A program made the translations under genes and the position numbers. Shown one piece after another: positions 34,801 to 42,319 of a stretch of DNA of 64,000 bases. Source of the stretch: Bimastos eiseni (lineage: Eukaryota > Annelida > Clitellata > Crassiclitellata > Lumbricidae); contig OY365817.1 of assembly GCA_959347315.1 (NCBI GenBank), positions 4,942,643 to 5,006,642 of the forward strand, given 5' to 3'. Below the pieces are notes generated by a model. It was not told the origin of the DNA. It ran no database searches and worked only from the letters and a program-made list of their open reading frames with translations. Positions within the stretch are counted from its first letter, which is position 1; the number at the start of each line of letters is the position of its first letter.

Positions 34801-37800
34801 TTTTTTATATAAATGACCTTGCTCATGTGTCCTCTACTATAATATAGTAGAGGACACATGAGCATATTATGCCCTATAACGTTCGCTGACGACACTAAAA
34901 TGTTTCTATCACACAAATCATGGGCAAAGCTGCTTGCAACTATTAACTTGAAGCTATCAAAAGTAGCTGATCGATTTTGTGCAAATAAATTCACGATCGA
35001 CCTGTATAAGACCAATTTTATTATATTCAGTTCCCATAGAAAAATTGTACCAAAGGATATAAGTATCCACTTAAAAGTCGCACCCATCAGCCAGGTAAAG
35101 TCCGTCAAGTTCCTTGGAGTGTATGTTGACCACCATCTATTCTGTGTCGTACAAATATGTACGTGTGGCACGGTGGCCGATTGGTTAGAGCGGTCGGCTA
35201 CCTACCATAACGCTCAGTGTGCGCTGAGTGAGCGGGTTCGATCCACGTCCGAAAAGTTACTGTGCAGGGACTTGAGCAAGTCCTTCGCACACAATTGCTC
35301 TGCAGTACAATTGTAGTTGCGTCGTCGAGGCGTGCGCACTTCTGACCAGAATCTGTTGGAAGAAGGCCGATATCAAATTTAAGAATTTAAAAAATATTGA
35401 TCTCATTGCCAATAAAATAGCCAAAAACATCGGGTTAGTATCCATAGTTCTTCACATTAACCCATATATCTATCAGACTTCAACTATATTTACTACACTT
35501 TGATTTAAGGATTTACCAGTATTTGATCTTCCAATTACACATCAATGCTTAAAAAACTTCTAGTTCTACAAAAGGCGATAGAAATCATCATAGCCTAGGA
35601 TCATAGGTCTTATATGGCAGGTGTCTATAGAAGTGAACACACTGACCCAATATTTAAGGATCTTCAATTAATAAAATTAGATTGACTAAAAATACTTCAA
35701 ATCGTATATTTTTATATATATTTTTACCGTTATATTTATGTATATTTTTTACCGCTATGAGCACTGTCTCCTACTATTTATCCACGGGTTCAGACATCCA
35801 AACCTATTGCATCAGAAATTCCCGCGCATACCACCCTGTTAGAACCCGAACAAACCACGTAAAATTTATTGCAGGTATTGTATTTACACATTTCTAGAGC
35901 GCTTCTAGTAGGGTGAACAGTTCAGAAGCGCTGCCAGTGCGCAAGTACCCGCGAAAAGTAGGTTGTGAGAAAAGCAAAAGAGAATGAGAGACTATCAGAT
36001 AGAATTTTGGAGCGAAAAGATGGAGAAAGCCATTCCACAGAGAGGGACCAATTGAAGCAAAAGATGGAGACTGAGCCATTGTTGTTCTAGTTCGAGGAAA
36101 AATTGTTGTCTTAGATCTTCGGGCCCGTTGATCTGGAACGCTCTTCGGCTGGTTCTTCTATTACCCCTCATACTTTTTAATGACCATGTCAGATTCCCAC
36201 AGGGATCGGTCTATGACATATCAGATTTTATCACTCTGGCTTTTGATCCCACACGGGTCGCCCATGCACACCTCCCAAATAGTTAAATTAGTTAACTAGT
36301 CAATTTAAGAATTCTCTTTCTTTCTGAGAACTGATTGATTTCTCCCAGTTCACCTAGAATAAAAACAATGTGAAATTGTTAATACTGCGGATTTAATTTC
36401 TGTTGGCAATTCTGCTACTTCGATGTCCCTTCTAGCAGGATTTCAATCCCATTCGGGACTTCCTCTATAGCCTTTAGTTTTGTGATTGGTGTTCTTTATG
36501 TTTGCTGCCTGTTGTGGCTACAAATAAGCAAATAAATTACTGGTGATGAGGGCTGTGAAGGTCAAAAGAGCCAACTTATATGTTATTCTGAATTGATTGA
36601 TCGATTGATTGAACATAGGTAGGTGTAGGTCTACTGATGATGAGGGCTGTGTATGTCAAAAGAGCCAACTTAAATGTTATTCTGAATTCAACAAGAAGAA
36701 AATGCAGCTGGTGGAGTAGGACATGTAGGTGGTGGGACACTCAGCACTACTCGAGCTAAGGTGTTTTGGATACGTTGTAGTCTTTTGAGTTCCAGGTCAG
36801 ACAGACAGAAAAAAGTGAATTAGCATAACAAGGGCGAGATGAGACAAGTGAGCAGGCTTTGGATATGTTTCCAACATAGCTTTAGTTACAGCCGACCTAA
36901 TGTGACAACTTGCCCTGATGTAATTGAAACAAGATTTACAAAGGCTTGTTATGTGAAGTCGAAATGTGAGCTTGCTGTCGAGCGTAACCCCAAGTGTTTT
37001 GACAGTTTCAGACATATCACTTGATGTATACGTAGACCTGATTGTTGAGTATATTGTTGTATAGCAAAAATCAACCTCATTGCCTCAGGTTCCAAGGTGG
37101 GCCATATTACTTGCGTTTATATATTCAACAATACCAGAACAGATGCCCAATTTTAGGTTGTTAATTAAAACGAATATAAGCACTAATGGCAAATGTATTA
37201 TCTCGCTAAATAATCAATCATATGCATCTAAATAAGCAAAAGCAAATAGCCTAACTGTTTTCAGTGGTAATTTGAGGCGGGACGAGTGGCCTTCAAGCTA
37301 CCACCGTTTAGGGTAGCTTGCAGCTGATTTCATATTACACATGGAGTAGGCCTAATCTGAAGTCGAAGGGGGTAACTTGAAATCGCCTTCAAGTTACCCC
37401 AGGGGATAACTTGACATCGATTTCAAGTTACCGAGGGTAAGATGAATGGGGGTAATCTGAAATCGCTCATGTAAAGATTTCAGGTTACCCCATTTCAAGT
37501 TACACCCCCCCCGGTAATCTGAAATCGATTTAAGATTACCCCAGAGGTAATATGAAATCGATTTCATACTACGTACCCCGTGTTCACATTATTCCCTCCG
37601 TGAAAAAGACAAAATATTAAATTGTTCTGCTTACAAGTGAGTTACAACTAATGATAATATGTAGGCCCTATATTGAATAAAACACGTGACACATAAAAAA
37701 CCGGAAACTCCTTTAACATGTGAAAAATATATAAAAGTCAAATTGTATGAAACCAGTAATACACTAGATCAATTTTCATCACATATTACATACACACATA

Positions 37801-40800
37801 GGATATAATAAAGATTCAGTCAACTAGTGAAGAAATGAGTGCAGTTACAACAATAATTACAACAATTACATGTAGGGACACAGAACTTCTGACTTTATAA
37901 CACAATCCTCTACTTATCTCGTTAAAAGTAAAAAAAGTATTTAGCAAAAATCCTAGGTATAAGTCGAAGTATAAGTGATGCGACAAATTGCTATTCATAA
38001 GAACTTCGTAAGCGTGAATGTCTTTGACACAGAATAAGCATCTGCTACTCAGATGGAGTCAGGCATGAAAGAGAAGTGGGCATAATGGTCGGCCAAAAAC
38101 GATATTAGCTAACTGGATGAGTAAGTGAAAACGAAAGAATAATTACCATCAGACCACAAACAGGGCATACCAAGATGACCCTGATACAAGTGTATGCACC
38201 AACAAGTACAGCCACGAAGGAAGAAAAGATGAGTTCTCTGAACAACTGCAGGATGTCATGGATCAAATTTTAGAATAATATGACTTTAAAGTGGAACTTA
38301 TTGTTTGACATCTTATCTTGGATCCCTCCGAGCGTACTTTTGCTTAGTCTGTCCCTAATAATGGGATAATACCTCCAAAAAATATTTTTAAAATACAGAA
38401 TTTTTTGAATTTATGAAGTTTTTTTATAATACAAATTAAATTGTGGTTTAGAAATATTTTTAAAAATAGTTGTTTGAAATACTTTGGTGTGGACAACATT
38501 TTGTACGGTAAGGCCTATATCTACTCATTAGTGGATCGATTTACATTGCATTGTTGTGCTGACAGTGATTTATTGTAATTGTTTCTTATAACTTGAATCA
38601 TTGATAGCTATATTATTGTAATCACTAATTAATGACTCCCATTGTATCAGCGTGTGCATTCTATCACAAGGCAGTGATAGAATGCACACCAAAGCCTCTG
38701 ACTCATGTAGCAGACGCTCCAGGTATCCAGATACTCAGTGCACTATCCAGAAGATAAGTTTAAGACAAGAGAGAAAGAGAGAGCGAATCAAATGAGCAAC
38801 TGAGCAAAGCGCACAGTTAACAAAAGTAGATTCACCAACCGAAAAATCTCATTCAGCAATAACAGTTCTTGCTTGATTTAGGTAGAGCCTAAACGACAGA
38901 CGAATGTGATCAGATAACGTCGTTGAATTATAATAAGTCTGGAGAATTCGAATTGAATGTAAGTATTACGGGTGGCCAGAGTTCATAATCTATAAACTAT
39001 GAGCCGCAATTCTAAAACTAATTCCTGAATTTCCTAATGAACAGGAAGTCAATGTAAATATTTGAGCACAGCGCATATACGCTCATCATTAGCTATGATT
39101 CTAGCCAGGTTTGACTTAGTGATTCTAGTAAGAAGAGACTTACTGTAATCTAAGCTACCAGAAACTAATTCATTTGCAAGACTCCTCACAGACATGGACA
39201 AATTATTCCTAATTATACGCATGTCATGATTGAATATACTGATGAGACAAACTGATTAGGTGTTCAATGAGAGACATGGAAAAATTGAGAAAAATGCCTT
39301 TAGAAGTTACGTTTAGCGTCTACCAGCTCAACAATTGAGTAGCCCAGTTTGAAATGTGTCCAGTTGCTGTGGAGAAATTCAGGCATTTATGAGTTAAGGA
39401 GGAGTTTATTTATATCAATATAGACTGCACTTGATCAATAGATTACAAGCAACAGCTTCACAGACGAGTCACAAGACAGACTGTGAAATATTTTAGTATT
39501 ATCAACATAGAAATGTATCTAAGCAAATGATTATCCAGCAATGTTTCTAGTGGTGTGGCATGTAATGTATCCATCCTAATACAACGAAGTCACAGGTAAA
39601 AGTAGTTGGTAGGACACGAAGATGTCTGCTTTTTAAAAAGTCACGGTCGAGTCCATTTCGAAAGCCTCATAACATTAAAATTGCAAATAATTTATTGCAG
39701 AATGTTAAAAAAATTAATTTGCTTTCAAGACGCCCCTTTGAAAATTATATAACGAGAAAAGTGCTTTACAAAAGGGTTTTGAATAAGTATTTTCAAAAGT
39801 ATCATTGTTACTACACAATACTTTTTACAACTATTTTTAAAATACTTTTCAAATTACAACGGTTGAGAATCGGAACTTTGGCAGGCCAAGAATTATGAAT
39901 GTGCAGTGATTATTTCGCGACATGAATGAATTGAAAAAATCTCATATCCTGAGCTGTTATATATATAAATTGTGATCCCGGTCTGACGCAATCAAATCAT
40001 TCATTCATTCATTACATAGATTTATATAGCCCCTTCAAGGCTACTACTCAAGAGCGCTCGCGACCCCGTCACGGCTAAAAAAGAAGTTTCAAGGCGAGTA
40101 TAAAAAGAGCCTGGGCAATAGCTGCAACACCAACGGGAGCTTGTTTCAGAACGAGGGGCCAACCAATGAGAAGGCACGATTTTGAACTTTTCAATTTATC
40201 TGTCAAACTAAACTTTAACTACTAGTCAGGTAGTTGGTGCACATCACTGAAAGTACGGTTAATGACTTCTCGAAGCCGCCGATATCTGTCAAAATAATTT
40301 TTACCTGTGATGGCAATTGCATTAATAAATTGTATTTCTGCGTTTGTCGTAAATCGTCATTTTATGTTATCAGTTCCATATCCAGTGTGCTCTCCTGACC
40401 AATACTTTCGCTGCGTTGCAAATGTCACGAAGTTGTGGATCACTTCTGGCGCATCCAACGATTGCAATAGTCCTCTTCAGTGCCATCAATTCACGTATCC
40501 ATTCTCAACATCGACAAGCCCTCTGTCACAGCATTTTCTCAACTACACGTCGAAAAATCCGCAGTTCAATGGACGGAATCTGTCGATGTCGAAACTGGAG
40601 AAGGAACTTGTCTACCTGGATATCTTCTACTCTCAGCTGAGCTACGTCGACATCCAAACGGATCCAGCTTACGATCTCCTCACACTGGTTTGCGATTTTG
40701 GCGGAGCCTTGGGACTGATTTTAGGAGGAACACTGCTTACAATTATTGAAGTTCTGCACTGTTTTGTCAATCTATTCGAGGATCTTGTGACGTCAGCATG

Positions 40801-40825
40801 GATTACTAAAACTCGACGTCGTTGA
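16262..40825 (+). CDS. DEG/ENaC/ASIC-family sodium channel, seven exons, complete (gene A)
   Basis: Joined exons 16262-16850, 17968-18098, 21064-21151, 24884-24996, 28711-28809, 31616-31751 and 40374-40825 give 1608 nt, 535 residues plus stop; every intron is GT-AG and all phases agree. The family forms trimeric, amiloride-type cation channels with two membrane helices and a large Cys-rich extracellular domain. Seen here: TM1 at about 131-152, the FPTVTLCP motif at 177-184, CSFGNLPC and GFCSSFNP (finger and CYTFN-type motifs) at about 241-269, NYGLRLVL, HDPRDKP, LPSPYGDC, a Cys-rich thumb/palm run up to CNSPLQCHQFTY, then YDLLTLVCDFGGALGL and TM2. The usual His of the HG gating motif is Val114 (VG), and the G-x-S selectivity filter reads Gly-Gly-Thr (503-505). 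The N-terminal 110 residues are charged and unrecognised. Start choice: first Met of the open exon, conserved in the second copy. Ligand and localisation cannot be told from sequence. Confidence 0.93.
16985..17060 (-). repeat. Remnant of second-family SINE
   Basis: GAGTCTCGAACTCAGTTCCT...CTGCGTCCCAGTGTG parallels the minus-strand copy at 56000-56060. Only the tRNA-like head is left. Confidence 0.45.
17515..17576. repeat. Two adjacent perfect GC-rich hairpins
   Basis: A 17-bp perfect stem (17515-17531 with 17534-17550, loop GT) is followed immediately by a 13-bp perfect stem (17550-17562 with 17564-17576, 1-nt loop). Both are far more GC-rich than their surroundings. Not seen in the homologous part of copy B. 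Confidence 0.95.
17968..18098 (+). CDS. Channel gene A, exon 2
   Basis: 131 bp encoding the residues after TM1 (QLPPFLDPEFGERNS ... FLYTYVGIKMKDSILE). Acceptor CTACAG, donor GAG|GTTAGA, phase 0 at the end. Differs from gene B exon 2 by three bases, each turning Leu into Phe. Confidence 0.93.
18432..18560 (+). repeat. tRNA-derived SINE (first family), truncated
   Basis: GTGGTCGGCCCGTAACACTC, box B GTTCGACCCTCGTCC, and the AGCAAGTCCTTCGCGCACAA body; it stops at about 18560. Confidence 0.8.
18561..19680. other. Intron 2 filler: CGACGACTG-rich and GGCAGGCGCGGC-rich repeats
   Basis: 18790-18910 is a degenerate array of CGACGACTG-type words. About 18980-19180 is a GC-rich stretch with GGCAGGCG/CGCGGCATCG repeats that opens several overlapping frames on the - strand. 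I see no supported gene. Confidence 0.5.
19681..19775 (+). repeat. SINE (first family) 3' half
   Basis: AATTGCGTCGTCAAGGCGTG through the TTTGGAAGACGGGAGATATCAAATT tail; the tRNA head is missing. Confidence 0.65.
19797..20241 (-). CDS. Orphan open reading frame, 129 codons, unidentified
   Basis: ATG to stop, antisense in intron 2 of the channel gene. Balanced composition with several Cys and a hydrophobic stretch (QLSAFAMYVLGYFYSAL). It matches no family I know, has no visible partner exons, and the flanks hold no repeat ends. The paralogous stretch in copy B (beyond 60990) does not keep it open. May be fortuitous. Confidence 0.25.
20242..21063. other. Intron 2 remainder, no gene seen
   Basis: Unique-looking AT-rich DNA ending in a (TA)n run at about 20998-21012 and the acceptor CTATTTCAG of exon 3. 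Confidence 0.6.
21064..21151 (+). CDS. Channel gene A, exon 3 (finger, CYTFN-equivalent)
   Basis: 88 bp. Encodes CSFGNLPCNTSVAFNDIRTD and then GFCSSFNP, the C-x-x-G-x-x-C ... G-x-C-x-x-FN signature of the family. Acceptor TTTCAG, donor CCCAG|GTGAGC. Phase fits exon 2 (phase 0) and exon 4 (split Gly codon). Confidence 0.92.
21315..22974 (+). mobile_element. Non-autonomous Helitron (about 1.66 kb)
   Basis: The left end is TCTATATAAATAAACAGAG, preceded by A. The right end is a stem-loop (CCCCGGC-AAC-GTCGGGT, about 22948-22963) followed by TATCCCAG and CTAG before T. TC at the 5' end, a 3' hairpin plus CTRR, and insertion between A and T are Helitron hallmarks. No Rep/helicase is present. The interior carries a duplicate of the tail-like segment (21385-21500) and a purine-rich minisatellite block. 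It lies in intron 3 of the channel gene. Confidence 0.75.
22120..22352. repeat. 18-bp minisatellite (GATGAAGAGGGTTAGGAT)n
   Basis: About a dozen near-perfect tandem units, flanked on both sides by diverged purine-rich versions (21780-22560). It opens a false MMKRVR-repeat frame. The unit contains GGGTTAGG, resembling the telomeric hexamer. Confidence 0.95.
23093..23515. mobile_element. MITE with CCTCCGAGCGGCG termini carrying about 34-bp repeats
   Basis: Inverted ends of about 33 bp: TTGGCACTCCTCCGAGCGGC on the left, and its near-complement ending GGAGGATGGCCAA on the right. Between them are degenerate tandem units of the CATTCTTTTCATCNATCCAGCTTC type also found at 43.1 and 56.9 kb. Superfamily unknown; no target duplication is certain. 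Confidence 0.75.
23516..24883. other. Intron 3 remainder, no gene seen
   Basis: A 95-codon antisense frame at 24244-24531 (Ser/Arg-rich, several Cys) has no recognisable domain. No further exon is needed here, because exons 3 and 4 join in frame. Confidence 0.5.
24884..24996 (+). CDS. Channel gene A, exon 4
   Basis: 113 bp. Encodes AVNYVTTNPGANYGLRLVLW and then VNQSDALVTMSPAAGFR, matching the GxxxGLxLxLxxxQ...GxxV strand of the family. Acceptor TTTTAG, donor AGA|GTAAGC. Confidence 0.93.
24997..25615. other. Intron 4, start; LINE 3' remnant at about 25400-25450
   Basis: 25400-25450 read on the - strand gives a GGGGCGCTATATAAATGC LINE end. Just before the microsatellite is a short series of CAATTG-containing phrases (GGACAATTGCCC, GGTCAATTGTCC, GGATAATTGCACC) with an 18-20 bp period. 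Confidence 0.55.
25616..26265. repeat. Long (CATA)n/(TATG)n complex microsatellite
   Basis: About 650 bp of tetranucleotide repeat with interspersed ATGCATGC, TACGTACG and TATATA. Because it lacks stops in most frames it yields frames of 100-200 codons on both strands (YICMYVCMY-type peptides) that are not genes. It is locally self-complementary. Confidence 0.95.
26270..26830 (-). pseudogene. Possible Gag/ORF1-like coiled-coil remnant
   Basis: From an ATG at 26830 the - strand reads an acidic start (MSDVEDLETDIEREIERLLS). After one frameshift near 26735 a heptad-like stretch follows (LNSLTERVDRQQT, VSERLDSLTESQTNIAERQE) and then a Pro/Arg-rich part to 26270, where the microsatellite begins. 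Composition fits a retrotransposon Gag or LINE ORF1, but there is no zinc knuckle. Assignment is tentative. Confidence 0.35.
26831..28710. other. Intron 4 remainder, no supported gene
   Basis: Contains (AAT)n/(AATA)n at about 26980-27040, a short TATG run near 27606-27625 and TATATA at 27516. Open frames at 27101-27361 and 28286-28555 lack domains and repeat relatives. Confidence 0.5.
28711..28809 (+). CDS. Channel gene A, exon 5
   Basis: 99 bp, 33 codons: VVLHDPRDKPIVMMTGFRVG then TGVSTSVSFTLRN. This is the H-x-P-x-x-P...G-x-x-V-x-x-G beta-ball/palm segment of the family. Acceptor TTAATAG, donor AAC|GTAAGT. Confidence 0.93.
29124..29965. mobile_element. hAT-like MITE, 842 bp, perfect 8-bp target duplication
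   Basis: Flanked by GTCTTAAG on both sides (29116-29123 and 29966-29973). Termini CAGGGATGTGGTCTCGAGACC and the complement CAGTGTTGGGCACGAGACC. Subterminal regions at both ends are arrays of GGTCTTGGTCTCGGACC-type words that form local palindromes (CTCGAGAC). No ORF. It lies in intron 5 of the channel gene. Confidence 0.92.
29974..30424. other. Intron 5, no gene seen
   Basis: Includes a short tandem pair of AAATCARTAAATGTCA near 30118-30155. The open frame crossing 29798-30118 is mainly the transposon edge. Confidence 0.5.
30425..30475 (-). repeat. SINE (first family) head fragment
   Basis: The - strand reads CCATTGGTTAGAGCGGTCGG and box B GGGTTCGACCC, then stops. Confidence 0.65.
30590..31020 (+). 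pseudogene. LINE reverse-transcriptase remnant
   Basis: Shows a decayed GPLxxLIYINDL region (about 30610), FADDTN at about 30730, and a VYIDQHLS block at about 30980. There are many stops and frameshifts. It ends where the SINE at 31024 begins. Confidence 0.7.
31024..31275 (+). repeat. tRNA-derived SINE (first family), best full-length copy
   Basis: GGGTGGCACAGTGGCTAATC, box A GGCTAATCGGTTAGAGCGG, box B GGGTTCGACCCTC, then the conserved body (GCAAGTCCTTCGCCACACA, CTGCAATTGCGCCGTCGAGG, GAGCAAAAGATGTTGGAAGA) and an AATTTCAAGAATTTCAATT 3' end. Relatives: 6408, 13005, 15478, 18432, 35162, 53855 and fragments. Confidence 0.9.
31276..31615. other. Intron 5 end, no gene seen
   Basis: AT-rich, ending in a pyrimidine-rich acceptor CTTTTATTTTAG for exon 6. 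Confidence 0.6.
31616..31751 (+). CDS. Channel gene A, exon 6 (Cys-rich thumb)
   Basis: 136 bp. Encodes LSMLPSPYGDC, then KCITNCATNFMLPYCRCRIF and QCDLD. This is the LPPPxGxC...C...C......C.C pattern. Donor G|GTATAC; the split codon GAC-G|TT joins exon 7 as Asp-Val. Confidence 0.94.
31752..32255. other. Intron 6 start, no gene seen
   Basis: Contains CTCACACTCTAGCAACCTACACT-type short direct repeats at about 32060-32110 and possibly a SINE-like tail (GAGGCGAACTCCCGAGCAAA) at 32140-32158. Confidence 0.45.
32256..34110. repeat. Foldback-like inverted array of 33-bp tandem repeats
   Basis: From about 32256 to 33125 degenerate 33-bp units read ATTGAATCAGGGAGTAAATT / CTTTCTAGGACAA. After a roughly 220-bp centre (including a TATATATAT run near 33155) the array continues from about 33350 to 34110 in the opposite orientation (TTGTCCTAGAAGGAATTGAC / TCC). 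The two arms are thus inverted repeats made of tandem units. No ORF or classic terminal repeat was found. A further reverse-orientation block is at 44830-45035. It sits in intron 6 of the channel gene. Confidence 0.85.
34265..34525. repeat. Dispersed element with AAATCGATTT palindromes, copy 1
   Basis: GGTTACCCCCGGTAATCTG / AAATCGATTT / AAGATTACCCCC phrases are followed by about 150 bp that match 37610-37770 (ACTAATGATAAT, GAATAAAACAC, GTGTGAAAAATA, AAATTGTATGAAA). No terminal repeats or ORF. Confidence 0.75.
34820..34864. repeat. Perfect 21-bp hairpin with 3-nt loop
   Basis: GCTCATGTGTCCTCTACTAT - AAT - and its exact complement, extended by one T/A pair. It inserts an inverted copy of LINE coding sequence into itself. 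Confidence 0.97.
35162..35395 (+). repeat. tRNA-derived SINE (first family), full length
   Basis: GTGTGGCACGGTGGCCGATT, GGTTAGAGCGGTCGG, box B GGTTCGATCCACG and the conserved body to AAATTTAAGAATTTAAAAAAT. It splits the LINE reading frame directly after VYVDHHLF. Confidence 0.88.
35885..36115 (-). pseudogene. CR1/L2-like LINE 3' end, minus strand
   Basis: The - strand encodes MAQSPSFASIGPSLWNGFLH and then LLFSQPTFRGYLRT, the RSFASxGPxLWNxLP ... FxxxLKTxLF tail of the family, with a stop and a short 3' UTR (GAAGCGCTCTAGAAATG). Confidence 0.8.
36116..36540. other. Intron 6 segment, no gene seen
   Basis: A short LINE-like phrase (GGGCCCGTTGATCTGGAACG) opens the stretch; the rest is unrecognised. 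Confidence 0.45.
36541..36690. repeat. Direct repeat of about 52 bp with (ATTG)n spacer
   Basis: ACTGGTGATGAGGGCTGTGA...TTATTCTGAATT at 36540-36593 recurs at 36636-36689. The spacer contains GATTGATCGATTGATTG, suggesting duplicated LINE 3' ends. Confidence 0.75.
36691..37100 (-). pseudogene. LINE ORF2 fragment, minus strand (L2/CR1-like)
   Basis: The - strand encodes SETVKTLGVTLDSKLTF, HITSLCKSCFNYIRA, and further on LKRLQRIQNTLARVVLS. This is a second LINE family. The frame is broken between the blocks. Confidence 0.8.
37285..37780. repeat. AAATCGATTT palindrome element, copy 2
   Basis: A run of at least eight phrases of the GGGGTAACTTGAAATCGATT / TCAAGTTACCCC type in both orientations (37300-37580), followed by the same roughly 150-bp tail as at 34350-34525. 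A short cluster also occurs at 57455-57560. Confidence 0.8.
37781..38119. other. Intron 6 segment, no gene seen
   Basis: Unrecognised AT-rich DNA. Confidence 0.5.
38120..38320 (+). pseudogene. LINE (RTE-like) AP-endonuclease fragment
   Basis: Encodes ERIITIRPQTGHTKMTLIQV then YAPTSTATKEEK, and after a frameshift DEFSEQLQDVMDQI, the QVYAPT...F-x-x-L core of the APE endonuclease. Truncated on both sides. Confidence 0.75.
38321..39994. other. Intron 6 segment, no gene seen; hairpin at 38652-38689
   Basis: Apart from a perfect hairpin (arms GTGTGCATTCTATCAC, loop AAGGCA) no exon, TIR pair or LINE block was recognised. The open frame at 39695-39898 is AT-driven. Confidence 0.6.
38652..38689. repeat. 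Perfect 16-bp hairpin
   Basis: GTGTGCATTCTATCAC-AAGGCA-GTGATAGAATGCACAC. No terminator function is expected in an animal intron. Confidence 0.97.
39995..40200 (-). pseudogene. CR1/L2-like LINE 3' end, minus strand
   Basis: (ATTC)n at 39998-40011, then on the - strand the GGGGCTATATAAAT 3' UTR, the GTGACGGGGTCGCGAGCGC region, LKLLF-type residues and a decayed GPSFWN block with NRAFS. Same family as 4139-4785. Confidence 0.75.
40374..40825 (+). CDS. Channel gene A, exon 7 (palm, TM2, C-terminus)
   Basis: Acceptor TTATCAG. Encodes residues 387-535: PYPVCSPDQYFRC, CNSPLQCHQFTY, VYLDIFYSQLSYVDIQTDPA, YDLLTLVCDFGGALGLILGG, then TLLTIIEVLHCF as TM2 and a short basic tail KTRRR before TGA. The conserved GAS/GSS selectivity triplet is GGT. 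The cytoplasmic tail is only about 15 residues. Confidence 0.95.
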
Positions 40826-42319
40826 TCGATCAAGTTATGAAGAACATTGGACGTAATTATTTATTTTAATCAAGCCTAGTTTGAATGCATTAAATGCGCA
40901 TTGAAGTAATTAGGCCTACTCTTGTCGCGTAATGTTGTAAGTATGATAGTTTAATGGCGAGATAACAAACTACGTGCAGCCTAAAATAATAGCCTATGTT
41001 AATATATTGCTCGTCGTCCACGAAATGTTATTAATAGCATATTATAAAGCAGAAATGTCGTTTGGTGTGTGACGTGATACACTGCTGAGCACCGCGCCAG
41101 CCAAACACGTACATGCAGGCAGACGGCGGAGAGCAACGCATCGTTTCAGACACATCGATAAGTGGGGGGGGGGGCAGAGGAGGACTGATTTTTATTGACC
41201 CGCAGTGAACTCACGCCAAGCTTATCACTCTGATACGTGACGCTTTGGAAAGCGGATGGAGGTAGAGATTGGAAGGGGCAGAGGATGGTGTGGGAGGCCT
41301 ATAGGGAGAGCGATATTGAGGGGATACAAGATCAGTGGAGTAATCTTGGAGGGGATAGGAGGAAAGACAAAGAGGGGTGGCAGGATCTATGGGTGTGTGG
41401 ATAAGAGGAGGGGAGAGATGGAAACAGGGTGAGGACTAGATAATGGAGAGGTGAGGACGAATACTAGGGGGCGCGGTGAGATGATAGATAATGTTGGATG
41501 ACAGAGGCGAATGGAAGGTATACGGAGGTCGATGGAAGCATGAAGAAGGGGCGTGGGAGAGGTAAAGGCCTACGCCATGACGGTCATTTTAATTGTCTGG
41601 CATTACTGTCTGGTATTTAATAAATGATTTGGGCTTACCAAGATGTATGATTTAAGAATGTTTTGTCATAATTGTTTTTGACCTGCAAAGAGTACGCTCC
41701 AAAACTGAACCAAACTAGGCGTGTGACTGTTATTATTGCACATTATCATCAGCATCGTCATCGACGCCGTCGTCGTTATTTTTAGTTTTTAGTTTTTTTT
41801 AAAATTATTAATCTTATTATTACTATTAAATTCAAAAAGCCGCCATCACTCTCTATAACTATAAGAAGAAATGAACATTTGAAAAATATCAATTTGGCCT
41901 ACTACAGTCCATAAAACTCAAAACATCAGCAAAACAATAAAACAGTAAAGTAATGTCTGGCTCAGCCAAGGCTTATGTCTTGAATGACGCTCAAGAGCGA
42001 GATCCAGACAACTATTTTCCAGTCTGAACCCCGTCCTGCCACTTATACGGCGGCCTTGACGCCGTCTATGCATTGTCCAGGTAACAGCGTAATTCCCTTT
42101 GGTATTGTATCAACGTTTAATTTTTAGAGAATTCCACTGAATTTTATATTGTAACTTTTTTATCCACCTCATCCTAACTTACATGTACTAACTTAGTCTC
42201 CAGATGGCCAAGATGGACGTAAAACATTTGTCCACGTGTTTGCAACCCTATTTTCTTCTATTATTGTCGAGTTTATTGTGTCCTTGGTGTCTCGTATTAT
42301 GGATTTCGTACTCGTAATT
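40826..42319. other. 3' flank of channel gene A, no second gene seen
   Basis: AATAAA occurs at 41619-41624 and could be the polyadenylation signal, which is unproven. 41180-41570 is strongly purine-rich (GGAGAGG-type). 41750-41830 has GTCGTC/TTATTATTA microrepeats. Confidence 0.4.

Larger units (their letters stand above)
34530..35700 (+). pseudogene. LINE reverse-transcriptase pseudogene with inserted SINE
   Basis: Encodes VGIFLDLAKAFDTVNHN (about 34585-34630), a decayed GIPQG block, the FADDTKMFLSHKS box (34881-34920), NKFTIDLYKTNFIIFSSHRK and VKFLGVYVDHHLF. A SINE then interrupts, and the frame resumes at about 35396 (IANKIAKNIGLV). A 45-nt perfect hairpin (34820-34864) sits just before FADDT. 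Stops and shifts make it inactive. Confidence 0.85.

Noticed and set aside
38652..38689. Rho-independent terminator
   Set aside because: The hairpin lacks a U-tract and lies in an animal intron.
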